DNA from: Gammaproteobacteria bacterium
GTDB lineage: Bacteria > Pseudomonadota > Gammaproteobacteria > Steroidobacterales > Rariloculaceae
Direction: 5' to 3'
Assembly (NCBI GenBank): GCA_004357505.1
Contig: SMWC01000069.1
Coordinates: 1-8,994, forward strand
DNA: 8,994 nt
How positions within the stretch are numbered: the first letter of the stretch is position 1; the number at the start of each line of letters is the position of its first letter. The translations under genes were made by a program, and so were the position numbers. This document shows positions 1 to 5,965 of this stretch, piece after piece. A model generated the notes under the pieces. That model worked only from the letters and a program-made list of their open reading frames with translations. It had not been told where the DNA came from and did no database searches.

Positions 1-798
1 GAGTTCGCGGTACCTCTCGATCCCCATCTGGTTCACGATGATTTTGATACGCGCCTTGTTGATGTTGTCGCGCCTGCCGTGAATGTTGTAAACACGTAGA
101 ATCGCCTCGACATAAGACAGCAGGTGCTCTGGCTCCAGAGACTCGCGGATCGTGTGGGCGATAAACGGCGTTCTGCCCTGACCACCACCGACCAACACTT
201 CGAATCGCATCTGCCCCGCATCGTTCAAATGCATCCGCAGCCCGATGTCATGCACGGCTACGGCGGCACGGTCCTTCGGCGCGCCAGTCACCGCGATCTT
301 GAACTTGCGCGGTAGATACGAAAACTCAGGGTGCAAGACCGTGTACTGCCGCAGTAACTCACAGTAGATCCGCGGATCTTCGATTTCATCCCGGGCTCTT
401 CCGGCGTACTGGTCAGACGTGATGTTGCGCACGCAGTTTCCGGATGACTGGATAGCCGTGACCTCCACGTCAGCGAGTTCACGGAGAAGATCCGGTGTGT
501 CTTCCAGCTTGACCCAGTTGTATTGAATATTCTGCCGCGTCGTGAAATGACCAAAACCCTTATCGTAAGTTCTAGCGATGTGGGCGAATTTATGCATCTG
601 CTCGGATGACAGACTGCCGTAGGGTACGTTGACCCGGAGCATATAGGCATGCAGCTGCATATAAAGACCGTTCATCAGCCGCAGCGGCTTGAACTGGTCC
701 TCGCTTATCTCGCCGGTGAGGCGGCGTTGCACCTGGCGGCGGAACTGCTCGACGCGCTCCGCCACGAGCGTCTGATCGAATTCATCGTAGCGATACAT
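1..798 (-). CDS. cysI: Assimilatory nitrite/sulfite reductase hemoprotein, N-terminal 266 residues (partial)
   Basis: This is the N-terminal half of a one-piece siroheme [4Fe-4S] sulfite reductase, which reduces sulfite to sulfide in the cytoplasm for cysteine synthesis. The start is ATG at 798, and the frame stays open to base 1, so the stop and C-terminal half lie beyond the left edge. The protein begins MYRYDEFDQTLVAERVEQFR, which closely resembles Pseudomonas-type CysI. Visible features are the ferredoxin-like half-domain (about 45-110) with the substrate/siroheme-region motif TTRQN (86-90), then the start of the NIR_SIR domain with SGNCVRNI (119-126), YLPRKFKIAVTG (161-172) and GGGQGRTP (204-211). 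The cluster-binding cysteines fall in the missing part. Family members are roughly 550 residues. A GGGAGAG Shine-Dalgarno sits inside the last codons of the upstream DUF2849 gene, and only five bases separate the two, so they are probably cotranscribed. The electron donor cannot be told from this part. A nitrite reductase role is possible but less likely given the sulfur context. Confidence 0.95.
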   Translation of the reverse strand, partial: MYRYDEFDQTLVAERVEQFRRQVQRRLTGEISEDQFKPLRLMNGLYMQLHAYMLRVNVPYGSLSSEQMHKFAHIARTYDKGFGHFTTRQNIQYNWVKLEDTPDLLRELADVEVTAIQSSGNCVRNITSDQYAGRARDEIEDPRIYCELLRQYTVLHPEFSYLPRKFKIAVTGAPKDRAAVAVHDIGLRMHLNDAGQMRFEVLVGGGQGRTPFIAHTIRESLEPEHLLSYVEAILRVYNIHGRRDNINKARIKIIVNQMGIERYREL

Positions 799-803
799 GT
801 TGG

Positions 804-1091
804 TTACTCTCTCCCGATGAGCTGATCGGTTCGTGCCGAGGGGCCAAATGCGCGAATCGCTTCGCGCGCCTCCACCGGACGGCGTGCTCCGTTCTCGACG
901 ACCACCTCGATCAGATACGGTTCCACGATCACACAATCCTCGACGGCCTGCGTAGCCTCACCCATTAATCGGTCGATTTCCGCTTGACTCTCCAGTACAA
1001 CGCCATCTTCTATGGAATCGGCCCAAGCGGCGGCGGCGTCGATGAATACGACGCGCCCGTCATCTAATCGGCTGGCAATGATCATCTGCAT
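804..1091 (-). CDS. DUF2849 domain protein, small partner of sulfite reductase
   Basis: This is a 95-residue soluble protein with no signal peptide or membrane segment. The opening MQMIIASRLDDGRVVFIDAAAAW and the later hydrophobic stretch CVIVEPYLIEVVVENGARRPVEAREAIR match what I recall of DUF2849, a family of unknown biochemical function that recurs immediately upstream of cysI in many proteobacteria. Here too it lies directly upstream, with a five-base gap, and its final codons carry the ribosome binding site of cysI, so translation is likely coupled. I chose ATG 1091 because GGGAA lies about nine bases upstream; ATG at codon 3 is an alternative. The conserved position suggests a role in sulfite reductase assembly, electron delivery or siroheme handling, but this is inference. 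No cysteine cluster or other metal-binding signature is visible; the only Cys is in DCVIVEP. Confidence 0.85.
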   Translation of the reverse strand: MQMIIASRLDDGRVVFIDAAAAWADSIEDGVVLESQAEIDRLMGEATQAVEDCVIVEPYLIEVVVENGARRPVEAREAIRAFGPSARTDQLIGRE

Positions 1092-1189
1092 CGAAACGTT
1101 CCCAATCTACCGACTCGCAAAGGTACGGTGCAGCAATAAATCGGTAAGGCCAGACCAAACATGCTCAGACTAGAACGCTATCGAGTGCT

Positions 1190-1215
1190 CCTGGAGACTG
1201 GCGTTTCACCTGGAG
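1190..1215. repeat. CCTGGAG direct repeat, 19-base period
   Basis: The heptamer CCTGGAG (CTCCAGG on the minus strand) occurs at 1190-1196 and 1209-1215, with starts 19 bases apart, about two helical turns. It lies 100-125 bases upstream of the DUF2849-cysI start. Spacing and position would fit a tandem operator, but no known site is recognised and chance is possible. Confidence 0.3.
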
Positions 1216-1270
1216 CGGTAAGCATACACCGCAATAGTGGCGTCGTTATGCCAATCCCGCAGAACAATAT

Positions 1271-1300
1271 GAGGAAACCTCAGGGTGCGTGCCGGAGGTT
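1271..1300 (-). terminator. Possible hairpin terminator or alternative structure after SDR gene
   Basis: AACCTC (1276-1281) pairs with GAGGTT (1295-1300), extended by GG/CC (1283-1284 with 1292-1293) across one mismatch, with a seven-base loop. It starts 36 bases past the SDR stop. CCTC (1278-1281) can instead pair with GAGG at 1271-1274 across an AAA loop, so the two hairpins exclude each other. There is no run of T after the stem, so an intrinsic terminator is doubtful. Confidence 0.25.
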
Positions 1301-1336
1301 CAGCCGAGCGCATCAGAACCGGTTTTTGTCAGTCGA

Positions 1337-1999
1337 TTACCATGGCAGCGGCTGGCCGTTGGCGTGCCAGAATGTGCCGCTATCCGCCAGCGTCAGCGTG
1401 TCCATACGCTCTATCAGGCCCCGTGCGGCCTCCTCGGGGTCGGTGTAGCCCTGACCTTGCGTCAGGTCAGTTCTCACATAGCCCGGATGAAGCAGAAACA
1501 CCGCTATTCCTCGCTGTTTCAAGTCTCGAGCGAGATTGACGCCGACCATGTTCGCAGCCGCCTTGGAGATCCGATAGCCATACATGCCTCCCGAACTATT
1601 GTCTTGCAGCGAACCCATTCGACTTGAGACGATGCCGACCTTAGCGGCCTCCGCCATTCGAGCGATCAGCGCCGAAGTCACTCTGAGAGGCCCGAGTGCA
1701 TTGACTTCAAATTGGTGACGTATACGCCCCCACTCCAGGTTATCGAATTTCTCCTCGGTTAGAATGCCGGCGTTATTGATCAGCATATCGACCGGCTGAT
1801 CACCCAGGCGATCCGCGAATTCGGCCACCGACCGTTCGTCAGTAACATCCAAGTTCTCGTAGACGTCGACAGGCAGGACACTGAGCTCCGGGGACGTTTT
1901 CCGGCACGCGGCGGCGACCGATTCCCCCCTCGCGGCCAGTTGACGTACCAGCTCAAGCCCGATACCGCGATTCGCCCCGATAACGACAGATCTGGTCAT
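1337..1999 (-). CDS. Short-chain dehydrogenase/reductase (SDR), C-factor/sniffer-like
   Basis: This is a complete 220-residue classical SDR, an NAD(P)H-dependent oxidoreductase with a Rossmann fold, acting in the cytoplasm. The cofactor motif is GANRGIG (8-14), followed by NNAG (75-78), the structural Asn of VNALGP (N100), the catalytic Ser in VSSRMGS (125/126), and the YxxxK pair Y142/K146. Then comes HPGYVRTD (171-178), which normally contacts the nicotinamide. The Arg in GANRGIG suggests NADPH preference. The ending GTFWHANGQPLPW resembles the CsgA/C-factor and sniffer-type carbonyl reductases, which also have about this length. Substrate cannot be inferred. The gene begins 33 bases after the TlpA-like gene, has only a weak Shine-Dalgarno (GAAG), and probably shares that gene's transcript, possibly as a redox or detoxification pair. 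Confidence 0.93.
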   Translation of the reverse strand: MTRSVVIGANRGIGLELVRQLAARGESVAAACRKTSPELSVLPVDVYENLDVTDERSVAEFADRLGDQPVDMLINNAGILTEEKFDNLEWGRIRHQFEVNALGPLRVTSALIARMAEAAKVGIVSSRMGSLQDNSSGGMYGYRISKAAANMVGVNLARDLKQRGIAVFLLHPGYVRTDLTQGQGYTDPEEAARGLIERMDTLTLADSGTFWHANGQPLPW

Positions 2000-2032
2000 G
2001 ATCGTTACTTCAGCAGTCCGCCAGCGGGCTGA

Positions 2033-2548
2033 TTAACGCAACGCGAGATCTAGCGCCTCACGAACCTCTGCAGCCCAGAACTCCGACAGCGTCTGCCCAG
2101 CCGGGAGATCGGTGGACGCCCGGCGGTAGGAAACCACCCCGGCACCATCAACGACCAGTAACCCCGGTATGAATTGGATGTCGTAGGCCGCCGCAATTTC
2201 GTCGCCCTCAAGAATGCCCAGCACGGGAAAACTCAAGCTCTCAAGATAGGCCGCGGGGTCGCCGATGCCTCTTTCCTTGGCGTTGATCGCGACGATCTGG
2301 ACCCCATCGGCGACATAGTCTCTCTGAATCGCCTCCAGATACGGCATAAATGCCTTGCAGTAAGGGCACCACGTCGCCCAGAAGATGACGACAGTGGGCT
2401 TACCGCCCGCGACCGCGGGAAAGGAGACTGATCGACCCTGAAGATCACTGCCGATCCAGGCCGGTGCGCGATCTCCCGCTTCAACTGCCCACGCGGCTGC
2501 TGTCCAGGCGAACAGCAGCACTGTGAGCGCGAGAAGTCTTGATGTCAT
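2033..2548 (-). CDS. Secreted TlpA/ResA-like thiol-disulfide oxidoreductase with CPYC active site
   Basis: This is a 171-residue thioredoxin-fold protein predicted to be exported. The N-terminus MTSRLLALTVLLFAWTAAAW is a signal peptide, with likely cleavage near residue 21 (AWA/VEAG). The mature part starts GDRAPAWIGSDLQGRSVSF, the usual opening of AhpC/TSA-Redoxin and TlpA proteins. The active site is FWATWCPYC, with Cys61 and Cys64, and the cis-Pro loop is FIPG (P128). Family members usually reduce periplasmic disulfides, for example in cytochrome c maturation or envelope repair; no cytochrome maturation gene is nearby. CPYC, as in glutaredoxins and DsbG, differs from the WCxPC typical of TlpA/ResA, so redox potential and partner may differ. 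ATG 2548 was chosen because it gives a full signal peptide; its Shine-Dalgarno is weak. The SDR gene follows 33 bases downstream. Confidence 0.9.
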   Translation of the reverse strand: MTSRLLALTVLLFAWTAAAWAVEAGDRAPAWIGSDLQGRSVSFPAVAGGKPTVVIFWATWCPYCKAFMPYLEAIQRDYVADGVQIVAINAKERGIGDPAAYLESLSFPVLGILEGDEIAAAYDIQFIPGLLVVDGAGVVSYRRASTDLPAGQTLSEFWAAEVREALDLALR

Positions 2549-2622
2549 GGCGATGCTACTCGGTTCAACCAGTTGTCTTCTCTGTGAGATTCGATCCGCA
2601 ATATTTCATCGACGAGATGTAT

Positions 2623-2844
2623 CTATGAGCTGCGAGAAGGGATTTCGTTCCGTCCGCCCCACATCTCCAGGTGAGCCTCCTCTGCTGCACGACGCACTTT
2701 GGAGTGTCTGTTACTAAGCAGCAGACTATCGGGCGAACAAACTCTTGCCCTGATGAGACCGAGATCATCCGCAGCGTCGAACAGGCTCGGATACCAACGC
2801 TTCCAATCAGGTAGTAGTCGTTGAACTTCGTCTCGTAGACTCAT
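2623..2844 (-). CDS. Doubtful small hypothetical protein, 73 aa
   Basis: This open frame starts MSLRDEVQRLLPDWKRWYPS and is rich in charged and aromatic residues (two WKR/WYP-type clusters, RAAEEAHLEMW), so it reads more like a soluble protein than most shadow frames here. I recognise no family. Its ATG overlaps the stop of a seven-codon ORF (2864-2841, MNNPHER) in an ATGA arrangement. An extended -10-like TGATATAGA lies about 35 bases upstream. Against it, there is no well-spaced Shine-Dalgarno (GAGAG abuts the ATG), the frame is short, and the ending NEIPSRSS is uninformative. It could be a remnant or simply a chance ORF. Confidence 0.25.
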   Translation of the reverse strand: MSLRDEVQRLLPDWKRWYPSLFDAADDLGLIRARVCSPDSLLLSNRHSKVRRAAEEAHLEMWGGRNEIPSRSS

Positions 2845-2875
2845 CTCTCATGCGGATTGTTCATCTCAACCACAA

Positions 2876-2884
2876 TCTATATCA
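2876..2884 (-). promoter_or_regulatory. Possible extended -10 promoter element in the gap
   Basis: On the minus strand the sequence TGATATAGA (TG, one base, then TATAGA) resembles an extended -10. No good -35 is present at 16-18 bases. If active, transcription would start near 2869 and could serve the doubtful 73-codon ORF and possibly the TlpA-SDR pair. Confidence 0.2.
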
Positions 2885-2985
2885 GGCCAATGAACAGCAC
2901 AACAGGCTACTTCTCGGTCGCGGAAGCACGGCCGCTAATCCAGGCAGCTGCACCCGATCGATACGCGAGTTTACGCATAGCGTGA

Positions 2986-3006
2986 CCGGCCGAATGTCTG
3001 CCGGCC
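2986..3006 (-). terminator. GC-rich hairpin downstream of AI-2E gene
   Basis: On the minus strand GGCCG pairs with CGGCC, with one more G-T pair and a seven-base loop (a shifted CCGGC/GCCGG pairing is also possible). It begins 24 bases past the AI-2E gene stop. Strength and position suit a transcript 3' end, but no T-run follows, so it would need Rho or serve only as a stabilising 3' stem. Confidence 0.3.
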
Positions 3007-3029
3007 CAGCAGATGGTCCATGCGTTGCC

Positions 3030-4064
3030 TCACCGTGACGTAACGCGATCTGCTTGGCCCAATAATATCGCGATCGGAGCCGTTCGATTGCTCGATTCCA
3101 GCGCAATTTTCACCGTCATGGTCAACGGCACCGATAGCAACATGCCCACGGGACCGAAAACCCAGCCCCAGAACACGAGCGAGAGAAACACCACGAGCGT
3201 GGACAGACCCAAACCACGCCCCACGACACGCGGTTCGATGACGCCACCGATCGTGATATTGATAACGAAATAGCCCAGGCCGATCATCGCAGCTTGAAAA
3301 AAATCTATTTGAACCAATGCCAACACCACTGGCGGAATGGCAGCGATCAAAGAACCTATGCTGGGAACATAGTTGAACGAAAACGCGAGCAGCCCCCAGA
3401 GTAATGGAAAATCCAGCCCGAACGCAGCAGTTAGTGCTGCGGCCGCAACACCCGTGACGAGGCTCGCGATTGTCTTAATCCCCAGGTACCGCTGTACCCC
3501 ACTCGTGAAGCGTTTGAAATAATCAGGGTCGCCACGCGTGGAAGTCAGCACCAATTGTAGCTTTCCGGGAAGGCTCGTTGCTTCAAGCAATAAGAAAATT
3601 ACAGTGAAAATAATCAAGAAGAAGTTAGCGAACAGTCCTTGCAGCCCACTGAAGAGGTTGGCGACCAACCCCATGGGGGACGCTGGTTGAATTCGATCAA
3701 GCAAGTCTCCGATCGAGACTTCCTGCCCGAAGAGCACCGCAATGCCGGTCAGCTTGTCGTTTAGTTGCTGCTCATAGAAAGGTAGGCGCGCGGTAAATTC
3801 CGCGATCTGACCGCCGATGAAGATTCCGACGAGCGTCAACACGCTAATGATTAACAGCACGATGATCACCACGGCGAGTCCGGCGGGAACGTGATAGTGC
3901 TGCAGCCAGCGCATCAGCGGCATGCAGATGACGGCAAGAAACGCCGCTACGAGAAACGGTACGAGAATCGGGCTCGCCGCCTGCATGCCATAGATCAGCA
4001 CAATGACGGCGGCGGCCGATATGAGCGCAGTCGCACCCGAGCCTGGCTTTGCTGAGGAGTCGAT
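3030..4064 (-). CDS. AI-2E family transporter (PF01594, YdiK/PerM/TqsA-like), probable AUC start
   Basis: This is a polytopic inner-membrane protein with the typical AI-2E family layout. An N-terminal hydrophobic pair (ALISAAAVIVLIYGMQAASPILVPFLVAAFLAVI) and a further helix are followed by a less hydrophobic stretch (FTARLPFYEQQLNDKL), then helices around LFANFFLIIFTVIFLLL. Next is the conserved GLDFPLLWGLLAFSFNYVPSIGS region and a C-terminal GGVIEPRVVGRGLGLSTLVVFLSLVFWGWVFGPVGMLLSVPLT block. Characterised relatives export autoinducer-2 or act as Na+/H+ antiporters; the substrate here is unknown. The frame is open from 4073, but the first ATG/GTG/TTG is GTG 4001, which would cut the first membrane segment. 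A strong Shine-Dalgarno (TAGGAG, 4076-4071) sits six bases before an in-frame ATC at 4064, giving 344 residues, the usual family size. I therefore place the start at 4064, with GTG 4001 (323 residues) as the conservative alternative. It is a single gene, probably transcribed alone. Confidence 0.9.
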   Translation of the reverse strand: MDSSAKPGSGATALISAAAVIVLIYGMQAASPILVPFLVAAFLAVICMPLMRWLQHYHVPAGLAVVIIVLLIISVLTLVGIFIGGQIAEFTARLPFYEQQLNDKLTGIAVLFGQEVSIGDLLDRIQPASPMGLVANLFSGLQGLFANFFLIIFTVIFLLLEATSLPGKLQLVLTSTRGDPDYFKRFTSGVQRYLGIKTIASLVTGVAAAALTAAFGLDFPLLWGLLAFSFNYVPSIGSLIAAIPPVVLALVQIDFFQAAMIGLGYFVINITIGGVIEPRVVGRGLGLSTLVVFLSLVFWGWVFGPVGMLLSVPLTMTVKIALESSNRTAPIAILLGQADRVTSR

Positions 4065-4070
4065 GTGTGT

Positions 4071-4076
4071 CTCCTA
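4071..4076 (-). promoter_or_regulatory. Shine-Dalgarno that decides the AI-2E gene start
   Basis: TAGGAG on the minus strand matches the anti-Shine-Dalgarno well and ends six bases before the in-frame ATC codon at 4064-4062. It also contains the in-frame TAG stop that closes the frame upstream, so translation cannot start earlier. No ATG, GTG, TTG or CTG lies in frame within 60 bases downstream of it. Confidence 0.55.
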
Positions 4077-4091
4077 GAGTCTGCAGATCGA

Positions 4092-4120
4092 ACTGTACGC
4101 GCTCCGGTGACGATACCCAA
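4092..4120 (-). promoter_or_regulatory. Possible sigma-70 promoter for the AI-2E gene
   Basis: On the minus strand TTGGGT (4120-4115) is followed after 17 bases by TACAGT (4097-4092). The match is moderate (three and four of six bases) with ideal spacing. Transcription would begin near 4085, leaving a leader of about 20 bases with the TAGGAG Shine-Dalgarno in it, which fits a start at 4064. Confidence 0.3.
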
Positions 4121-4207
4121 GCATTCCCGGGTAGGCGCCGCAGCTCAGTCGCAGGGCTTTGCCGACAAGGCCTGACGCTGCCGGCTTCAACGTTGGACGC
4201 TGATCCG

Positions 4208-5920
4208 CTAGCGAATAAAGCCCATGCTCTCGAGCTTGATTACGATCCGATGGGCGGCCAGATCCGGGGTAAGATTCGTCGTATCGATCCGCATCTCCGG
4301 ATCGTCTGGGTCTTCATAGGGATCGTCGATTCCCGTAAACCCCTTGATTAGTCCGGCACGCGCCTTAGCATAGAGACCCTTGCGATCACGGCTTTCGCAT
4401 ACCTCCAGCGGCGTTGCAACGTGTACTTCGAGAAAACCACCGAGGGGTTCGATAAGGTCCCGGACCAAACGCCGAGTGGCTGAATAGGGCGCGATAGGCG
4501 CGCAGAGAGCAATTCCGCCATTTTTCGTAATCTCGCTTGCAACGTAGCCGATGCGCAGAATATTGAGATCGCGGTGCTCTTTGGAGAATCCCAGCTCACT
4601 CGACAGGTTCTTACGGACGATATCACCATCGAGCAACGTGATCTGCCGCCCGCCTAACTCCAGCAACTTCACCATCAGAGCGTTGGCGATTGTCGATTTC
4701 CCGGACCCGGAGAGCCCAGTGAAAAAAACCGTGAAGCCCTGCCGATAGCGCGGGGGATGAGTTTTGCGAAGCTCGGCGATGACTTCAGGAAACGAAAACC
4801 ACTCCGGAATCTCCAGACCTTCGCGGAGACGCCGGCGCAACTCAGTACCGGAGATCTGTAGAATCTCGGTGCCTTCCGCAACCTCATCTTGAGGTTGATA
4901 CTCTGCGCGATCTTCCACGTACACCATGTTCTTAAACGGTACCATCGTGATATCGAGTTCATCGGCGTAGCTCTGCATAAGCTCTTGCGCGTCATAGGGA
5001 CCGTAAAACGGCTTGCCGTTACTGTCTACACCAGGTCCGGCATGATCGCGGCCAACGATAAAGTGAGTGCAGCCATAATTCTTGCGAATCAAAGCATGCC
5101 ACAAGGCCTCCCTCGGGCCCGCCATGCGCATTGCCAACGGTAGCAAGCTCAGCATCGTGGTTTGATCCGGATAGTGATGCAGCACCTGCTCGTAGCAACG
5201 TACACGCGTAAAGTGATCCACATCTCCCGGCTTCGTCATCCCGACGACTGGATGAATCAGTAGATTGGCCTCCATCTCCTTGGCAGCGCGAAAAGTCAGC
5301 TCCTGATGAGCCCGGTGCATGGGGTTGCGGGTCTGGAACGCTACGACTCGCCGCCAACCGAGCTTCGCGAAGCGCTCTCTGACTTGTGCCGGAGAATCAC
5401 GTAAGTGCTTAAAATCGTAATGATTCGGAGCCTCGACGCCGTACAAACGTCCGCCCAGATAGACGTCGTTCGCCTGGTCGTTGAGGTAGCGGACTGCGGG
5501 GTGAGCCTCATCAGCCGAGCCGAATACCGCAAGCGCCTCAGCCTTCTTGTCGGGGCAGAAACTGCTCTCGACGTCCATCGTCGCGATCAGCACTCCTTCG
5601 TGATCTCGCAACGCGATACGCACGCCCGGCTCGACCGAATCCGCGAACTTCTCGGTAACGTCCAGCGTAATCGGCATGGGCCAGAGCACACCGTCGACTA
5701 GGCGCATATTCTCGAGCACTGCGTTATAGTCGGCGACCCCCATGAAGCCCTCCAGTGGAGAGAAAGCGCCATTCAGGAGCATCTCCAGATCGCAGAGCTG
5801 GCGCATACTCAGATCCCACGACGGGATATCCCTCGCGCGGGTTTTCTCAGCCTCGACGGCCTGCCCTGTCAGATACAGATTCTTTAACTCCCCTCCGTGG
5901 GGTTTCTTGAAGGCTCCCAT
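4208..5920 (-). CDS. sat-cysC: Bifunctional sulfate adenylyltransferase / adenylylsulfate kinase (Sat-CysC fusion)
   Basis: This 570-residue cytoplasmic enzyme activates sulfate: ATP sulfurylase makes APS from ATP and sulfate, and APS kinase phosphorylates APS to PAPS. An N-terminal PUA-like domain (about 10-165, with LCDLEMLLNGAFSPLEGFM at 42-60) precedes the catalytic sulfurylase domain. That domain has QTRNPMHRAHQEL (196-208), GRDHAGPG (290-297) and ISGTELRRRLREG (356-368). The APS kinase domain from about 393 carries the P-loop GLSGSGKS (402-409), LDGD (430-433), the IAPYS segment (476-480) and the substrate-lid sequence GLYAKARAG (515-523). All key motifs are present in both halves, so both activities are expected. 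The order Sat then CysC in one chain replaces separate cysD/cysN/cysC. ATG 5920 has GGAG about eight bases upstream. The malonyltransferase gene ends 45 bases upstream, so cotranscription is plausible. PAPS may feed the reductive route to cysI or sulfotransferases. Confidence 0.97.
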   Translation of the reverse strand: MGAFKKPHGGELKNLYLTGQAVEAEKTRARDIPSWDLSMRQLCDLEMLLNGAFSPLEGFMGVADYNAVLENMRLVDGVLWPMPITLDVTEKFADSVEPGVRIALRDHEGVLIATMDVESSFCPDKKAEALAVFGSADEAHPAVRYLNDQANDVYLGGRLYGVEAPNHYDFKHLRDSPAQVRERFAKLGWRRVVAFQTRNPMHRAHQELTFRAAKEMEANLLIHPVVGMTKPGDVDHFTRVRCYEQVLHHYPDQTTMLSLLPLAMRMAGPREALWHALIRKNYGCTHFIVGRDHAGPGVDSNGKPFYGPYDAQELMQSYADELDITMVPFKNMVYVEDRAEYQPQDEVAEGTEILQISGTELRRRLREGLEIPEWFSFPEVIAELRKTHPPRYRQGFTVFFTGLSGSGKSTIANALMVKLLELGGRQITLLDGDIVRKNLSSELGFSKEHRDLNILRIGYVASEITKNGGIALCAPIAPYSATRRLVRDLIEPLGGFLEVHVATPLEVCESRDRKGLYAKARAGLIKGFTGIDDPYEDPDDPEMRIDTTNLTPDLAAHRIVIKLESMGFIR

Positions 5921-5965
5921 GATCTCTCCGTAGTTCTGAATGTGAGCATCGACGACCGCCGGATG

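Larger units (their letters stand above)
1092..1336. other. Intergenic region upstream of DUF2849-cysI
   Basis: This gap of 245 bases must hold the 3' end of the SDR transcript and any promoter for DUF2849-cysI. I found no convincing sigma-70 -35/-10 pair. It does contain a direct repeat CCTGGAG (1190-1196 and 1209-1215), a small inverted repeat GCGGT/ACCGC (1215-1219 and 1228-1232), and nested hairpins at 1271-1300. Plus-strand ORFs reaching in from 1161 and 1285 are mostly antisense to the SDR gene and do not look like genes. Confidence 0.5.
2549..3029. other. 480-base gap without a confident gene
   Basis: This lies between the AI-2E gene stop and the TlpA-like gene start. I see no tRNA cloverleaf, known RNA or recognisable domain in either strand. 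It contains a GC-rich hairpin at 2986-3006, an extended -10-like element at 2876-2884 on the minus strand, and one doubtful minus-strand ORF of 73 codons (2623-2844) preceded by an overlapping seven-codon ORF. Otherwise nothing could be assigned. Confidence 0.5.

Noticed and set aside
1161..1627. Overlapping plus-strand ORFs of 84-112 codons
   Set aside because: They overlap each other and run antisense to the SDR gene; no recognisable motif or ribosome binding site.
2882..3106. Minus-strand 74-codon ORF at the end of the AI-2E gene
   Set aside because: It is a shifted frame over the AI-2E C-terminus running into non-coding sequence; no domain and no Shine-Dalgarno. The AI-2E protein has a normal family ending, so a frameshifted extension is not needed.
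4157..4176. Hairpin GGCTTTG/CAAGGCC after sat-cysC as an intrinsic terminator
   Set aside because: On the minus-strand transcript the stem has a C-A mismatch and no T-run follows.
4049..4351. Plus-strand 100-codon ORF across the AI-2E/sat-cysC gap
   Set aside because: Most of it is antisense to sat-cysC or overlaps the AI-2E 5' end; composition is arginine/cysteine-rich, with no Shine-Dalgarno and no family resemblance.
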